The translations under genes and the position numbers were made by a program. From Desulfobacteraceae bacterium 4572_130 (GTDB lineage Bacteria; Desulfobacterota; Desulfobacteria; Desulfobacterales; Desulfobacteraceae): 64,000 nucleotides of DNA. The DNA lies in contig NBLN01000006.1 of the NCBI GenBank assembly GCA_002084425.1, positions 18,751 to 82,750 of the forward strand, read 5' to 3'. The notes below the pieces were generated by a model. That model saw only the letters and a list, made by a program, of their open reading frames with translations, was not told where the DNA came from and made no database searches. Positions 25,514-34,686 of this stretch are shown in pieces; within the stretch, counting starts at the first letter, position 1, and each line of letters begins with the position of its first letter.

Positions 25514-27136
25514 ATGTTTTGTTATCAATGTGAACAAACAGCAAAGGGACAGGGGTGCGATAAAATAGGTGTTTGTGGTAAAAATTCTGAAGTTGCAGAA
25601 CTTCAAGATCAACTTATCCATGGGGCAAAAGGTCTTTCACAAATTGCAGTTAAAGCTAGAGAACTTGGAATTATTGATGATGATGTCAATAGATTTATAG
25701 CAAAAGCTGTTTTTACAACTTTAACAAATGTTAATTTTGATGGTGATAGAATTATTGATTTAATAAAAGAATGTACTTTAAAGATAAAATCTTTAAAAGA
25801 AAAAATACAATCAACAGGTTCAAGTATTGAAACAACAATAGATTGTACATGTATCAGTAAAAGTAAAGATGAACTTATTGCTTGTGGGAAAAGCGTGGGC
25901 ATAAAATCAGATTCTAATGCAGATGCAGATATTCTTTCTCTTCAACAGCTTCTTATTTATGGTATTAAAGGCGTTGCTGCTTATGCAGACCATGCAACAA
26001 TTCTGGGAAAAAGTGATGATTTAGTATATTCATTTATACAAAAAGGTCTTGCAGCAACATTAGATAAAGATCTTGATGTTAATGATCTTCTAGAGCTTGT
26101 GCTTAAATGTGGTGAAATAAACCTTAAAGCTATGGAATTGCTTGATGCAGCAAATACTGAAACATATGGACATCCAGTTCCTACAAAAGTTTGTCTTGGT
26201 GCAAAACAAGGAAAAGCAATTCTTGTTTCAGGTCATGATTTAAAGGACCTTGAAGAAATTCTTAAACAAAGCCAAGGCAAAGGAATTAATGTTTATACAC
26301 ATGGGGAAATGCTTCCATGCCATGGATATCCAGAACTAAAAAAATATGATCATTTTTATGGTCATTATGGAACAGCATGGCAAAATCAGGCAAAGGAATT
26401 TGCAGAATTTCCCGGTGCAATTTTAATGACAACAAACTGTATTCAAAAACCAAAACAATCATATCAAAACAATATTTTTACAACGGGCCTTGTAGGATGG
26501 CCTAAAATTACTCATATTGCAAATCATGATTTTTCTCCTGTTATTGAAAAGGCTCTTGAAATGAAAGGATTTACTTTAGATGTTCCGGGCAAAAATATTA
26601 TGGTTGGATTTGCTCGAAATGCTGTTCTTGGAGTTGCAGATAAAGTTATTGATGGTGTTAAAAGCGGTGCAATTAAACATTTTTTTCTTGTGGCAGGATG
26701 TGATGGTGCAAAATCTAGCAGAAATTATTATACAGAACTAGTTGAAAAAATACCAAATAATTGTGTTGTGTTAACACTTGCCTGTGGAAAATTTCGTTTT
26801 TTTGATATGGATTTAGGTGATATTGGAGGTATTCCAAGACTTCTTGATATTGGACAGTGTAATGATGCTTATTCAGCTATTCAAATAGCAGTTGCCTTGT
26901 CAAATGCTTTTAATTGCAGTGTAAATGAGCTTCCTCTTTCCATGATTCTTTCATGGTATGAACAAAAGGCTGTTTCAATTCTTCTTACACTTCTTTATCT
27001 TGGCATTAAAAATATTAGACTTGGCCCTAGTCTGCCTGCTTTTATTTCTCCAAATGTTTTAAATATTCTTGTTGAAAAATTTAATATTATGCCGATTTCA
27101 ACACCTGATGATGATCTTAAAGCAATTTTAAAATAA
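25514..27136 (+). CDS. hcp: Hybrid cluster protein (hydroxylamine/NO reductase)
   Basis: 540 residues. The N-terminal CYQCEQTAKGQGCDKIGVC (Cys3, 6, 15, 21) is the C-x2-C-x8-C-x5-C ligand set of the [4Fe-4S] cluster typical of class I Hcp in strict anaerobes. The later HGEMLPCHGYPELKK, GWPKITHIANHDFSPV, CDGAKSSRNYYTEL and LACGKFRFFDMDLGDIGGIPR blocks hold ligands of the hybrid [4Fe-2S-2O] cluster. Hcp reduces NO to N2O or hydroxylamine to ammonia in the cytoplasm and protects against nitrosative stress. AAAGGAGG gives strong translation. It is followed by an HD-domain gene and an Fe-S gene that may form the same functional group. Confidence 0.97.
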   Translation: MFCYQCEQTAKGQGCDKIGVCGKNSEVAELQDQLIHGAKGLSQIAVKARELGIIDDDVNRFIAKAVFTTLTNVNFDGDRIIDLIKECTLKIKSLKEKIQSTGSSIETTIDCTCISKSKDELIACGKSVGIKSDSNADADILSLQQLLIYGIKGVAAYADHATILGKSDDLVYSFIQKGLAATLDKDLDVNDLLELVLKCGEINLKAMELLDAANTETYGHPVPTKVCLGAKQGKAILVSGHDLKDLEEILKQSQGKGINVYTHGEMLPCHGYPELKKYDHFYGHYGTAWQNQAKEFAEFPGAILMTTNCIQKPKQSYQNNIFTTGLVGWPKITHIANHDFSPVIEKALEMKGFTLDVPGKNIMVGFARNAVLGVADKVIDGVKSGAIKHFFLVAGCDGAKSSRNYYTELVEKIPNNCVVLTLACGKFRFFDMDLGDIGGIPRLLDIGQCNDAYSAIQIAVALSNAFNCSVNELPLSMILSWYEQKAVSILLTLLYLGIKNIRLGPSLPAFISPNVLNILVEKFNIMPISTPDDDLKAILK

Positions 27137-27184
27137 ACTATAAGGGAAACAGATAAAGGGCATATTATATTTATATACTATTTA

Positions 27185-27282
27185 AAAGCTTTGCATAATA
27201 CTCTATTTATAGACATTGACAAACATTTTTTAATTAAAAATGAGAAAAAAATATAAAAAATGCGTTTGTGCAAAGGTCTTTA
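27185..27282 (+). repeat. Family A element, internally deleted copy
   Basis: The ends AAAGCTTTGCATAATACTC and GCGTTTGTGCAAAGGTCTTT match the family A terminal repeats, but only about 60 bp of non-matching or shortened interior remains. It sits between hcp and the HD-domain gene. Confidence 0.7.
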
Positions 27283-27330
27283 TTTGTTTCCTATCCATTC
27301 TATTTGTATACATGTTAGGGAGATTTTATT

Positions 27331-28062
27331 ATGAAGTGCCCTGGACAAGACAGCAGGTATTGGAAGTCAAATGCAATATATGAGGTAAAATGCCCTGGAT
27401 GCGGAACAAATGTTGAATTTTTTAAGGATGATACAATTCGTAAATGTAAAAAATGCGGACATGGTTTTTTAAATCCTTTGATGGACTTTGGCTGTGCATC
27501 ATATTGTGAACATGCTGCAGAATGTATAGGGAATCTTCCTCCTGAGCTAATCGCACAAAAAAATGATTTGCTAAAAGAGCGTGTTGCAATTGAAATGAAA
27601 AAATATTTTAAAACTGATTTTAAACGTATTAGTCATGCTATGAGAGTTGCCAGATATGCAGAGTATATTGGAAAACATGAGGAAAATACAAATCTTGCTG
27701 TTATTTTATGTGCTGGATATTTGCATGATATTGGGATTTATGTAGCAAAAGAAAAATATAATAGTACTGCAGCAAAATATCAGGAAATTGAAGGTCCCAA
27801 AGTAGCAAGGGAGATTCTTGAAAAACTTTGTGCTAATTCAGAACTTATTGATGAAGTATGTGATATTATTGGCCACCACCATCATCCAAGGGATAAAGAA
27901 ACTCAAAATTATAAGGTACTGTATGATGCAGATTGTATAGCAAATATAGAAGATAATCATAAAGATAAACCCATAACTTTTGAAAAACTTGAAAAAATTA
28001 TAAATAAATTATTTATGACAGATTCTGGAAAACAATATGCTCAAAAAAATTTATTAAAATAA
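27331..28062 (+). CDS. HD-domain phosphohydrolase with N-terminal zinc-ribbon-like motif
   Basis: 243 residues. Cys21/Cys24 and Cys39/Cys42 (CPGCGTNVEF, CKKCGHGF) form a zinc-ribbon-like pair, and further Cys residues lie at about 55-65. The HD domain follows: RISHAMRVARYAEYIGK, AGYLHDIGIY with the HD doublet, DIIGHHHHPRD and LYDADCIANIED. HD proteins are metal-dependent phosphohydrolases of nucleotides or signalling molecules; the substrate is not known. It lies about 195 bp after hcp on the same strand with a family A remnant between, and this neighbourhood suggests a role linked to Hcp. A GGGAG site precedes the ATG. Confidence 0.87.
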   Translation: MKCPGQDSRYWKSNAIYEVKCPGCGTNVEFFKDDTIRKCKKCGHGFLNPLMDFGCASYCEHAAECIGNLPPELIAQKNDLLKERVAIEMKKYFKTDFKRISHAMRVARYAEYIGKHEENTNLAVILCAGYLHDIGIYVAKEKYNSTAAKYQEIEGPKVAREILEKLCANSELIDEVCDIIGHHHHPRDKETQNYKVLYDADCIANIEDNHKDKPITFEKLEKIINKLFMTDSGKQYAQKNLLK

Positions 28063-28146
28063 TAGTTTGACAAGCCCAGTGATCGTATTTTGATAAGTTC
28101 AGTGATTTAGCTATCTTATCTTGTATAAGGGGCTAAAGGATAAAGG

Positions 28147-28191
28147 TGTAAAGGTCAACTAATTCTATTATTGAAATATGCAACCTTTACA
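28147..28191. other. Inverted repeat in the leader of the ferredoxin-like gene
   Basis: TGTAAAGGT (28147-28155) pairs perfectly with ACCTTTACA (28183-28191) across a 27-base loop. It lies 68 bp before the downstream start codon. It could be a regulator site or an RNA hairpin; there is no T-run to make it a terminator. Confidence 0.45.
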
Positions 28192-28258
28192 ATACAAAAA
28201 GGCATAAATTAAAGTAAATATAATGTTTAATAGTTACAAATATTGAAAAAGGTATATA

Positions 28259-29002
28259 ATGAAAGTAAAAAGAAAAATAATTGAAATTAACGAAGAACTT
28301 TGTGATGGATGTGGAAATTGTGTTTTAGCATGTGCAGAAAGTGCCATTAAAATTATTAATGGAAAAGCAAAGGTTATTTCAGACAATCTTTGTGATGGAC
28401 TTGGTGCATGCCTTGGTGATTGTCCAACAAATGCCTTAAAAATTGTTGAACGATATACAGATGAATTTGATGAAAATGCAGTGGAAAAACATCTTAAAAA
28501 TATGAAAAATAATCAAACAGAAAAAGAAACTCTTGCATGTGGTTGTCCTTCAACACAGATTCAGGAGTTTAATTCTTTATGTAACATACCAAATCAAGGC
28601 ATTTCAAATAATGGTTCAGCTCTTACCCATTGGCCTGTAAAAATTCGCCTTATTCCACCAACAGCACCATTTTTAAGGCAGGCTGATCTTTTAGTTGCAG
28701 CGGATTGCGTACCTGTTGTTTGTCCTGACTTCCACCAAAAATTTTTAAAAAACCGTATTGTTATGTTGGGCTGTCCTAAATTTGATGATAAAAAAGCCTA
28801 TATAGAAAAATTTACAGAAATATTTAAAACAGCTAAAATTAAAGCCATAATGTGTCTTATTATGGAAGTCCCTTGCTGCTCAGGATTTTCAGATATTTTA
28901 AATAAAGCAATGGAAAAAGCAGATATAAATATTGATTCTAGAAAACTAGTTATAAATAATAAAGGTAAGATAATTGGAAAGACTAAATTAATTGTACCAT
29001 AA
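28259..29002 (+). CDS. Ferredoxin-like 4Fe-4S protein of the hcp neighbourhood
   Basis: 247 residues. The first cluster motif CDGCGNCVLAC is complete (Cys15, 18, 21, 25). The second, CDGLGACLGDCP (Cys45, 51, 55), has Leu48 where the second Cys would be, so it may hold a [3Fe-4S] cluster or use another ligand. The C-terminal 160 residues (AADCVPVVCPDFHQKFLKNR, VMLGCPKFDDKK, MEVPCCSG) form a Cys-rich domain often seen beside Hcp genes in anaerobes. It is the likely electron donor or partner of Hcp; this is inference from position. The protein is soluble and has no signal peptide. Confidence 0.88.
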   Translation: MKVKRKIIEINEELCDGCGNCVLACAESAIKIINGKAKVISDNLCDGLGACLGDCPTNALKIVERYTDEFDENAVEKHLKNMKNNQTEKETLACGCPSTQIQEFNSLCNIPNQGISNNGSALTHWPVKIRLIPPTAPFLRQADLLVAADCVPVVCPDFHQKFLKNRIVMLGCPKFDDKKAYIEKFTEIFKTAKIKAIMCLIMEVPCCSGFSDILNKAMEKADINIDSRKLVINNKGKIIGKTKLIVP

Positions 29003-29579
29003 AATTTTTAATATTTACTTAAAGTAAAGATTGAAAACTATCTATATTGTTATAAACCAAGAACAGGGATGTCTATTTTCTACATTATCACTACCATTAA
29101 ATTTTTATATACTACAATAGCCCTCCTTTTATGAGACACTATAATTTATAAAACCTTTTTCTGCATCATATTCTAGAGTTAAAAATATACAGTTATATAA
29201 AACAAAAATCATGCCTATATTCAGTATAAACTAAGAATGGCTTTATAATGAGAAACAAAAAAATTTATGTTTAAAACCCTATATGCCGATTGTTCTCTTA
29301 TGATTTTTTAAAAATGATTTATTAATTAACTATTTGATTAAAATATATTGCGTTTATATTCTTACAATGCTATTTGGAAAATTAAATACTATATGTTGTA
29401 TTATGTATGATATATATATACGTTATATAGCATTACAAAATTTTAGATTGGATTGTAGAGATATTTAAAATTTAAAGTTTTCTTGCCTGCTATTTATTAA
29501 AAAAAATATAAAAGATGTAAATAATATAAAAAAAATGATATTATAGTTAGGTGTTTTATTCAAAATAAGGAGAAAAAAA
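29003..29579. other. AT-rich intergenic region before the porin-like gene
   Basis: No reading frame, RNA gene or repeat family was recognised. The last 60 bases hold the probable promoter and an AAGGAG ribosome site for the downstream outer-membrane protein. Confidence 0.5.
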
Positions 29580-31172
29580 ATGAAAAAACTGCTAGGACTT
29601 GCCATGCTTGTTTTTTTAATTACAGGTTTTGCTGTTCCATCTATTGCCCTGGATTTTAATTTAAGTGGTGAACTTAAAGTGGAAGGTATTTTAAATTCAA
29701 AGGAAACAATGAATGACAATGATGCAACAAGTGATTATAGACAAATGCGGCTAAGGGTAAAAACAGATATTAAAATTACAGAAGATTTATCACTGGTTAC
29801 AAGATTTGATGCTCTGGAAAAAATACTTTCATCAAAGGATTCTGCATTTGATAACAATGAAGATGATGACAATATTGACTTTGATAGAGCATATATAAAT
29901 TATAAAAGCCCGATTGGTCTGTTTCGTGTTGGAAGAATGCAAGGAAGTGTATGGGGTACAACCTTTTGTGATGATGATCAAGATGCAGATAGAATACTTT
30001 ATGTTGCTCCATTATCTTTAAAGGATGGTACTTTATATATTGGAGCAGTTGCTGAAAAGGTTGCTGAGTATGATAAAGGTATTTTATCAAGTGATTCTGA
30101 TAATGATAAATATTATTTGTCAGCTACTTACAAAACTAAAAATTATAAAACTGGTTTTTTAACTGCTTTATATAATTTTAAGACTTTTCAAGACCCAGGC
30201 CAGGCATTTGCAACTAAAGATGTTATTGGCTCATATAACCAAAATTCTAATTTATCAGATTATCAATTTTATCTTACTAGTAATGACCTAGCTAATAATT
30301 CTAGTAATTATACTACTTGGTATGCTACAAATGCTGCTATAGCTAGTGGTGGTGGTTCACCTGATGGTGACTGGATAGTAGTAGCACCTGGTACTGCTGA
30401 TTCTTCTAAATCAATTGATGCAAGCTCTCTTTCTACTTTTGGTATAACAAAAGGTACAACTTGTCAGGCAAAGGTTTATCTTTTATCTCCTTATTTTGAT
30501 GGAAAATTTGGAAATTTTGGAATTAAAACAGAGCTTGATTATGTTTTTGGAACAGCAAAATATGATGATCCTAATCCTGCAGATGCTTTTGCCATAGAAG
30601 AAGATCATGATGTTAGAGCATATGGTCTTTTTGCAGAAGGGTCCTATGATTTAGATGCTGTAACTTTTCAAGCTGGATTTGCTTTGGTTTCAGGTGATGC
30701 AGATTATACAGATGATGAAGTAAACTCAATGGGTTATGTATCTCCCGGTGTTGACTGGGCAAAACTTTTTATTCTTAATGCTGATGACCATGGTATGAAC
30801 ACAACTCTTGGTAATGGTGTTGGAAATCATGTTGGTGATGGTTTTGGTTCAGCAGCTACTGCAATGTGTGATGGTTATCAATTGTTTTATTTGGGTGCTG
30901 ACTGGGCTGTAACAGATTCCTTTTCCCTTGGTGCAGTTATTGGAATATCAAAGGCTTATGATGTTCCAACAGGACAAGACTATGATGATGAGCAAGGAAT
31001 AGAGTATAATCTTAATTTAACATGGAATATTACAGATAACCTTGAATATTCAGCTCTTTTTGCCTATCTTGATGGTGGTGATTATTGGAAGACTCGCGCA
31101 ACAGGTACAACTAATCCTAATATAGATCCTGATGTTTATTCATTTTATCATAAATTAAGCTTAACATTTTAA
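29580..31172 (+). CDS. Outer-membrane porin-like beta-barrel protein
   Basis: 530 residues with a classical signal peptide (MKKLLGLAMLVFLITGFAV, cut near SIALD). The mature part has alternating beta strands (FNLSGELKVEG; YRQMRLRVKTDIKITEDLSL; AYINYKSPIGLFRVGRMQGS), many Asp-rich turns, and a C-terminal strand ending LSLTF. The terminal Phe is the recognition signal of the BAM machinery. It is probably a trimeric porin of the kind abundant in Desulfobacterota. The strong AAGGAG site and isolated single-gene setting fit a highly expressed porin. What it admits is not known. Confidence 0.85.
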   Translation: MKKLLGLAMLVFLITGFAVPSIALDFNLSGELKVEGILNSKETMNDNDATSDYRQMRLRVKTDIKITEDLSLVTRFDALEKILSSKDSAFDNNEDDDNIDFDRAYINYKSPIGLFRVGRMQGSVWGTTFCDDDQDADRILYVAPLSLKDGTLYIGAVAEKVAEYDKGILSSDSDNDKYYLSATYKTKNYKTGFLTALYNFKTFQDPGQAFATKDVIGSYNQNSNLSDYQFYLTSNDLANNSSNYTTWYATNAAIASGGGSPDGDWIVVAPGTADSSKSIDASSLSTFGITKGTTCQAKVYLLSPYFDGKFGNFGIKTELDYVFGTAKYDDPNPADAFAIEEDHDVRAYGLFAEGSYDLDAVTFQAGFALVSGDADYTDDEVNSMGYVSPGVDWAKLFILNADDHGMNTTLGNGVGNHVGDGFGSAATAMCDGYQLFYLGADWAVTDSFSLGAVIGISKAYDVPTGQDYDDEQGIEYNLNLTWNITDNLEYSALFAYLDGGDYWKTRATGTTNPNIDPDVYSFYHKLSLTF

Positions 31173-31209
31173 CTTAATTTCTGCATATTCATAAAACAGA
31201 TCAAACTAA

Positions 31210-31252
31210 ATTTAGAGCCTGTTTAAAAATTATTTTTTAACAGGCTCTAAAT
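31210..31252. terminator. Bidirectional terminator between porin and ubiE
   Basis: ATTTAGAGCCTGTT pairs perfectly with AACAGGCTCTAAAT across a 15-base loop rich in T. It lies between two convergent genes and overlaps the first base of the ubiE stop codon. There is no clean T-run outside the stem, so strength is uncertain. Confidence 0.7.
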
Positions 31253-31962
31253 TATCTGGTTTTAGTTCCCACAAACAGAGTTACAATTCCAAATGTCATA
31301 TTCTTCCATTTTATTTTACTAAATTCTGCTTGTTTCATAATATCAACAAAACTATGGGCTTCTGGAAATTTTATAACTGATGATTGTAAATATTGATATG
31401 CTTTATGATTTTTAGAAAATATCCCCCCAAAAAAAGGAAGAATTTTTTTAAAATACACCATATAAAGTTTTTTTAAAAAAATATGCTCTGGACTAGTAAG
31501 TTCCAAGATTATTATTTTCCCATCAATTTTCAAAGAATTATAAAATTCTATAAGAACTTTTTTTCTATTGATTATGTTTCTGATACCAAATGCTATTAAA
31601 ATAGTATTAAAAAGATTATTTTTAAATGGAAGGTTTAAAGCATTGCCTGCTGTAAGATATATGTTACTGTCATAGCAATGTATTTTTTTTTTGCCAAGTG
31701 CGAGCATTTTATGGGAAAAATCAACCCCAAATATTTTTGTTGACTTATTTGTTTGTTTTTTGATTTCCAATGCAACATCACAGGTTCCACATGCAACATC
31801 AAGCACCTTGGTTTTGTTAGAAATATGAGCTGCTTTAACCATTTCTTTTCTCCAAAACAAATCCTGCCCCAGGCTTAAAAAACGATTTAAAAAATCATAT
31901 TTTGGTGCAATACTATCAAACATTTCTTTTATAAAGAGAAGTTCCATTTTTGTCATTGACAA
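31252..31962 (-). CDS. ubiE: Demethylmenaquinone methyltransferase (UbiE/MenG family)
   Basis: 236 residues, class I SAM-dependent methyltransferase. KYDFLNRFLSLGQDLFWRKE is the family's N-terminal signature, VLDVACGTCDVALEI the SAM-binding motif I, and FNTILIAFGIRNIINRKKVL the conserved post-motif. It methylates the quinone ring in the last step of menaquinone synthesis. Desulfobacterota use menaquinone, so the MenG role is more likely than ubiquinone. A ubiA-like prenyltransferase gene lies 30 kb away at 61489. AAGG precedes the ATG. Confidence 0.9.
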   Translation of the reverse strand: MSMTKMELLFIKEMFDSIAPKYDFLNRFLSLGQDLFWRKEMVKAAHISNKTKVLDVACGTCDVALEIKKQTNKSTKIFGVDFSHKMLALGKKKIHCYDSNIYLTAGNALNLPFKNNLFNTILIAFGIRNIINRKKVLIEFYNSLKIDGKIIILELTSPEHIFLKKLYMVYFKKILPFFGGIFSKNHKAYQYLQSSVIKFPEAHSFVDIMKQAEFSKIKWKNMTFGIVTLFVGTKTR

Positions 31963-32083
31963 CCTTAATTTATGAATTAAAATATTTGATGGCGTTGTAA
32001 AAATTCTTTATCTATCTCTTTATAGTATTCTTTTAAATTTTAAAATACTATACTTTATTAAGCTTTTTACCTAGTCATCTATT

Positions 32084-32178
32084 TATATAAAAAAACTTAT
32101 AACTACTTAATATTATTTTATGTTTTGTTGTGAGGCAAACCAAGAATTAAAAATCAAACCTGCCTTATGGCAGTTATT
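32084..32178 (+). repeat. Dispersed repeat family B, copy upstream of dnaJ
   Basis: It reads TATATAAAAAAACTTATAAC at the start and CTGCCTTATGGCAGTTATT at the end, where CTGCC-TTAT-GGCAG forms a small hairpin. It is 120 bp upstream of the dnaJ start in the same orientation. The rest of 31963-32298 shows nothing else. Confidence 0.8.
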
Positions 32179-32298
32179 GGAATCGATTTTTTACAAATTC
32201 ATCAAAATTAAAATAACATAAAAGTATAAAATGTTACAATTACAAATCTTCTCCATATTAGCTATGTTTTAAAAAAAATTAAATACATTAGGAATGAA

Positions 32299-33396
32299 AT
32301 GTCTGAAAAACGCGATTATTATGAAGTTCTAGGTGTTCAAAAAAATGCTTCCAAAGATGAATTAAAGACAAAATACAGAAAACTTGCAATAAGATTTCAT
32401 CCAGATAAAAACCCGGATAATAAAGAAGCTGAAGAAAAATTTAAAGAAGCATCAGAAGCATATCAAATTCTTTCTAATGATGAAAAACGACAGGTTTATG
32501 ACCAATTTGGTCACCAGGGACTTGATAATTCAGGATTTTCAAGTTCAGGAAGTTTTGATGATATATTTTCAAGCTTTGGGGATATATTTGGAGATTTTTT
32601 TGGTTTTGGAGATTCCAGTAGCAGAAGCTCCAAACACCAAAGAGGTGCGGACCTTCGTTATGATATGAGCCTTGATTTTATGGAAGCAGCTTTTGGTGTT
32701 GAAAAAGAAATAGAAGTTCAAAAGCTTGAAACATGTAATAAATGTAAAGGCACAGGATGCAGGCAAGGCACAAGTGTTGAAATTTGTAAACATTGTCAAG
32801 GCACAGGTCAATTTGTTCAAACTCAGGGTTTTTTCAGAGTTAAAACTACATGTCCCTATTGCAGAGGCAAGGGCAGCTCAATTCCACATCCCTGTAATAA
32901 ATGTATTGGATCAGGTAGAATAAAAATTTTTAAAAAAGTGTCTGTCAAAATACCCCCGGGTGTGGATAATGGTTCTAGACTCAGGCTTACAGGAGAAGGC
33001 GAAACAAATTCCCAGGGAAACTTTTCAGGCGATCTTTATGTTTTTATTAATGTAGAACCCCATAAAAAATTTAAACGCGATGGAATAAATATCCTATGTC
33101 TTATAGAAATATCATTTATTCAAGCTGCTTTGGGTGATAATATAGAAATTTCAACACTTAATGGTAAAAAAACTTTAAAAATTCCAAAGGGTACTCAATA
33201 TGGCGATACTTTTAAGTTTCAAGGCCAAGGGATACCATCTTTAAGAAATAAAAAACGCGGAGATCAAATTATTCAGGTAACAATAAAAACTCCTAGAAAA
33301 TTATCAAAAAAACAAATAAAACTTTTAAAAGAATTTAATAAACTAGATTCAAATAAAATATCTAATAGATTAAAAAATCTTTTTAAAAACATATAA
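32299..33396 (+). CDS. dnaJ: Chaperone protein DnaJ
   Basis: 365 residues, full length. The J domain is at 1-70 with the HPD triad (RFHPDKNP), then a Gly/Phe region (about 75-115: [16 protein letters not shown]). The four zinc-finger repeats [24 protein letters not shown] and CNKCIGSG are at about 145-210, followed by the C-terminal substrate-binding domains ([15 protein letters not shown]). It stimulates DnaK ATPase and delivers unfolded proteins. dnaK and grpE are not adjacent, and no CIRCE element was seen upstream. A family B repeat lies in its leader region. AGGAA precedes the ATG. Confidence 0.97.
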   Translation: MSEKRDYYEVLGVQKNASKDELKTKYRKLAIRFHPDKNPDNKEAEEKFKEASEAYQILSNDEKRQVYDQFGHQGLDNSGFSSSGSFDDIFSSFGDIFGDFFGFGDSSSRSSKHQRGADLRYDMSLDFMEAAFGVEKEIEVQKLETCNKCKGTGCRQGTSVEICKHCQGTGQFVQTQGFFRVKTTCPYCRGKGSSIPHPCNKCIGSGRIKIFKKVSVKIPPGVDNGSRLRLTGEGETNSQGNFSGDLYVFINVEPHKKFKRDGINILCLIEISFIQAALGDNIEISTLNGKKTLKIPKGTQYGDTFKFQGQGIPSLRNKKRGDQIIQVTIKTPRKLSKKQIKLLKEFNKLDSNKISNRLKNLFKNI

Positions 33397-33706
33397 GGGT
33401 TTATTAATCATACAATACCATCTATAAAATACGAAACATTAATATCATAACAAGATATGTATTTTTTAAAAAATTAATTTTTCGTGTTGTTAATCCAATA
33501 TTTTCTTTAAAAAAGAGTTTATCGATTTTTGAAGTAATTTTGACATAGGCAACTCCTTAAGTTTTACTTAAAAAAATCTACATGCGTTGCCCCTGATGAA
33601 AAACTAGATTAAATTTTTAATTATGCTTTGGATAAGTTTAATAAAAATTAAGTGGTGAATTTAAAAGGGTTGACAAAATTAGGTTTGTTTCATAAAAAAA
33701 TTTATT
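33397..33706. other. Intergenic region with a possible 18-codon ORF
   Basis: No normal gene is present. On the minus strand a very short frame at 33490-33546 starts 6 bases after a strong AAGGAG site and would give an amphipathic 18-residue peptide, MSKLLQKSINSFLKKILD. Whether it is translated is unknown. The right end holds the tRNA-Leu promoter. Confidence 0.4.
33670..33696 (+). promoter_or_regulatory. Promoter of tRNA-Leu
   Basis: A perfect -35 box TTGACA (33670-33675) is followed after 15 bases by CATAAA, a moderate -10 box, ten bases before the tRNA. The spacing is a little short, so the exact -10 is uncertain. Confidence 0.5.
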
Positions 33707-33794
33707 GCCGAAGTGGTGAAATTGGTAGACGCAGAGGACTCAAAATCCTCCGAACTTTATGTTCATGCGAGTTCAAGTCTCGCCTTCGGCACCA
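33707..33794 (+). tRNA. tRNA-Leu (anticodon CAA)
   Basis: Acceptor stem GCCGAAG pairs with CTTCGGC. The anticodon stem GAGGA/TCCTC encloses loop CTCAAAA, giving CAA (codon UUG). The long variable arm (CGAACTTTATGTTCATG) is typical of leucine tRNAs, the T arm is GCGAGTTCAAGTCTCGC, and CCA is encoded. An imperfect GC-rich hairpin followed by TTTTC at about 33801-33842 may terminate it. Confidence 0.95.
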
Positions 33795-33948
33795 TTTAAA
33801 AGAAGGGTTTAGCCTGAAATTTAAAGGTTTAAGCCCTTTTCTTATTTATAAGTATTTTATTGCTGCTATACATTATTAATCATTACTTAACTTTATTTTG
33901 CTTTACTAATACAAATTTTTGATAGAAAAACAGAAAGTTGAATGATTA

Positions 33949-34665
33949 TTAAGCCTTGCACAAAAAACTTGCAAGTTTAAGATCATCCCTATTTGTAATT
34001 TTAATATTTTTTTTTGATCCTTTTGTTATGGAAATTTCCCCCCCGATTTTTTCAAGAAAAAATGCATCATCTGTTCCTGAAAATGAATGCTTCCCAGCAT
34101 ATTCATAGGCTTCTAGGATAAGTTTAAGCTTAAATGCCTGAGGAGTTTGTATCTGATAAAGATTATTTCTGTTTATTGTATTATGAATAAACCCCTGGGC
34201 ATCTATTTTTTTTACTGTATCTTGTATAGGAATACCAGGAATGCATGCACCATGTTTTATAGCTCCTTCAATGCATCTATTAATCATATCATGGTCTGCA
34301 AAGGGTCGAACACCATCATGTATAAGAACTATAGTTTTATCCAAAGATTTTGCATTTTTTTTTATTTTATCAAGACCATTTATTACAGATTCCTGACGCT
34401 CAATTCCACCGGATATTATATCAACTTTTGTTGTAAAATTATTGGGTTTAATAATGTTTTTAATACAGAACTCCCTATCTTTTTCAGAAACAACAACAAT
34501 AGTTTGATCAATAATTTCACAGGAGATAAAATTTTTAAGGGTTCGTGTAAGTATTGGTAAGCCTAGGATTTCTATATATTGTTTTGGAACCTTGGATTTC
34601 ATTCTTAATCCCTTGCCCCCTGCAACAATTACAGCAAATATTTGAAAGTTTGATTTTTTAATAAT
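33949..34665 (-). CDS. ispD: 2-C-methyl-D-erythritol 4-phosphate cytidylyltransferase, non-canonical start
   Basis: IspD transfers CMP to MEP in the non-mevalonate isoprenoid pathway. VLIHDGVRPF, the TVDRN-equivalent NTINRNNLYQIQTPQAF, TDDAFFLEKIGG and ITKGSKKNIKITNRDDL are all present. The catalytic N-terminal motif is AVIVAGGKGLRMKSKVPKQY, but its first half lies upstream of the only ATG (34602). Between that ATG and the mutL stop (34687) the frame has no ATG, GTG or TTG. ATT at 34663-34665, placed after AGGAAA, is the best start, giving about 238 residues. The frame also runs directly on from the mutL stop codon, so readthrough is possible. Gene identity is sure; the start is inferred. Confidence 0.85.
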   Translation of the reverse strand: MIKKSNFQIFAVIVAGGKGLRMKSKVPKQYIEILGLPILTRTLKNFISCEIIDQTIVVVSEKDREFCIKNIIKPNNFTTKVDIISGGIERQESVINGLDKIKKNAKSLDKTIVLIHDGVRPFADHDMINRCIEGAIKHGACIPGIPIQDTVKKIDAQGFIHNTINRNNLYQIQTPQAFKLKLILEAYEYAGKHSFSGTDDAFFLEKIGGEISITKGSKKNIKITNRDDLKLASFLCKA

Positions 34666-34686
34666 TTTTTTCCTGTATTTATAAAA

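Noticed and set aside
33652..33879. 75-codon frame across tRNA-Leu
   Set aside because: It overlaps a well-formed tRNA gene; the frame is incidental.
34147..34560. 137-codon plus-strand frame opposite ispD
   Set aside because: Shadow of the ispD gene, whose protein motifs are conserved on the minus strand.
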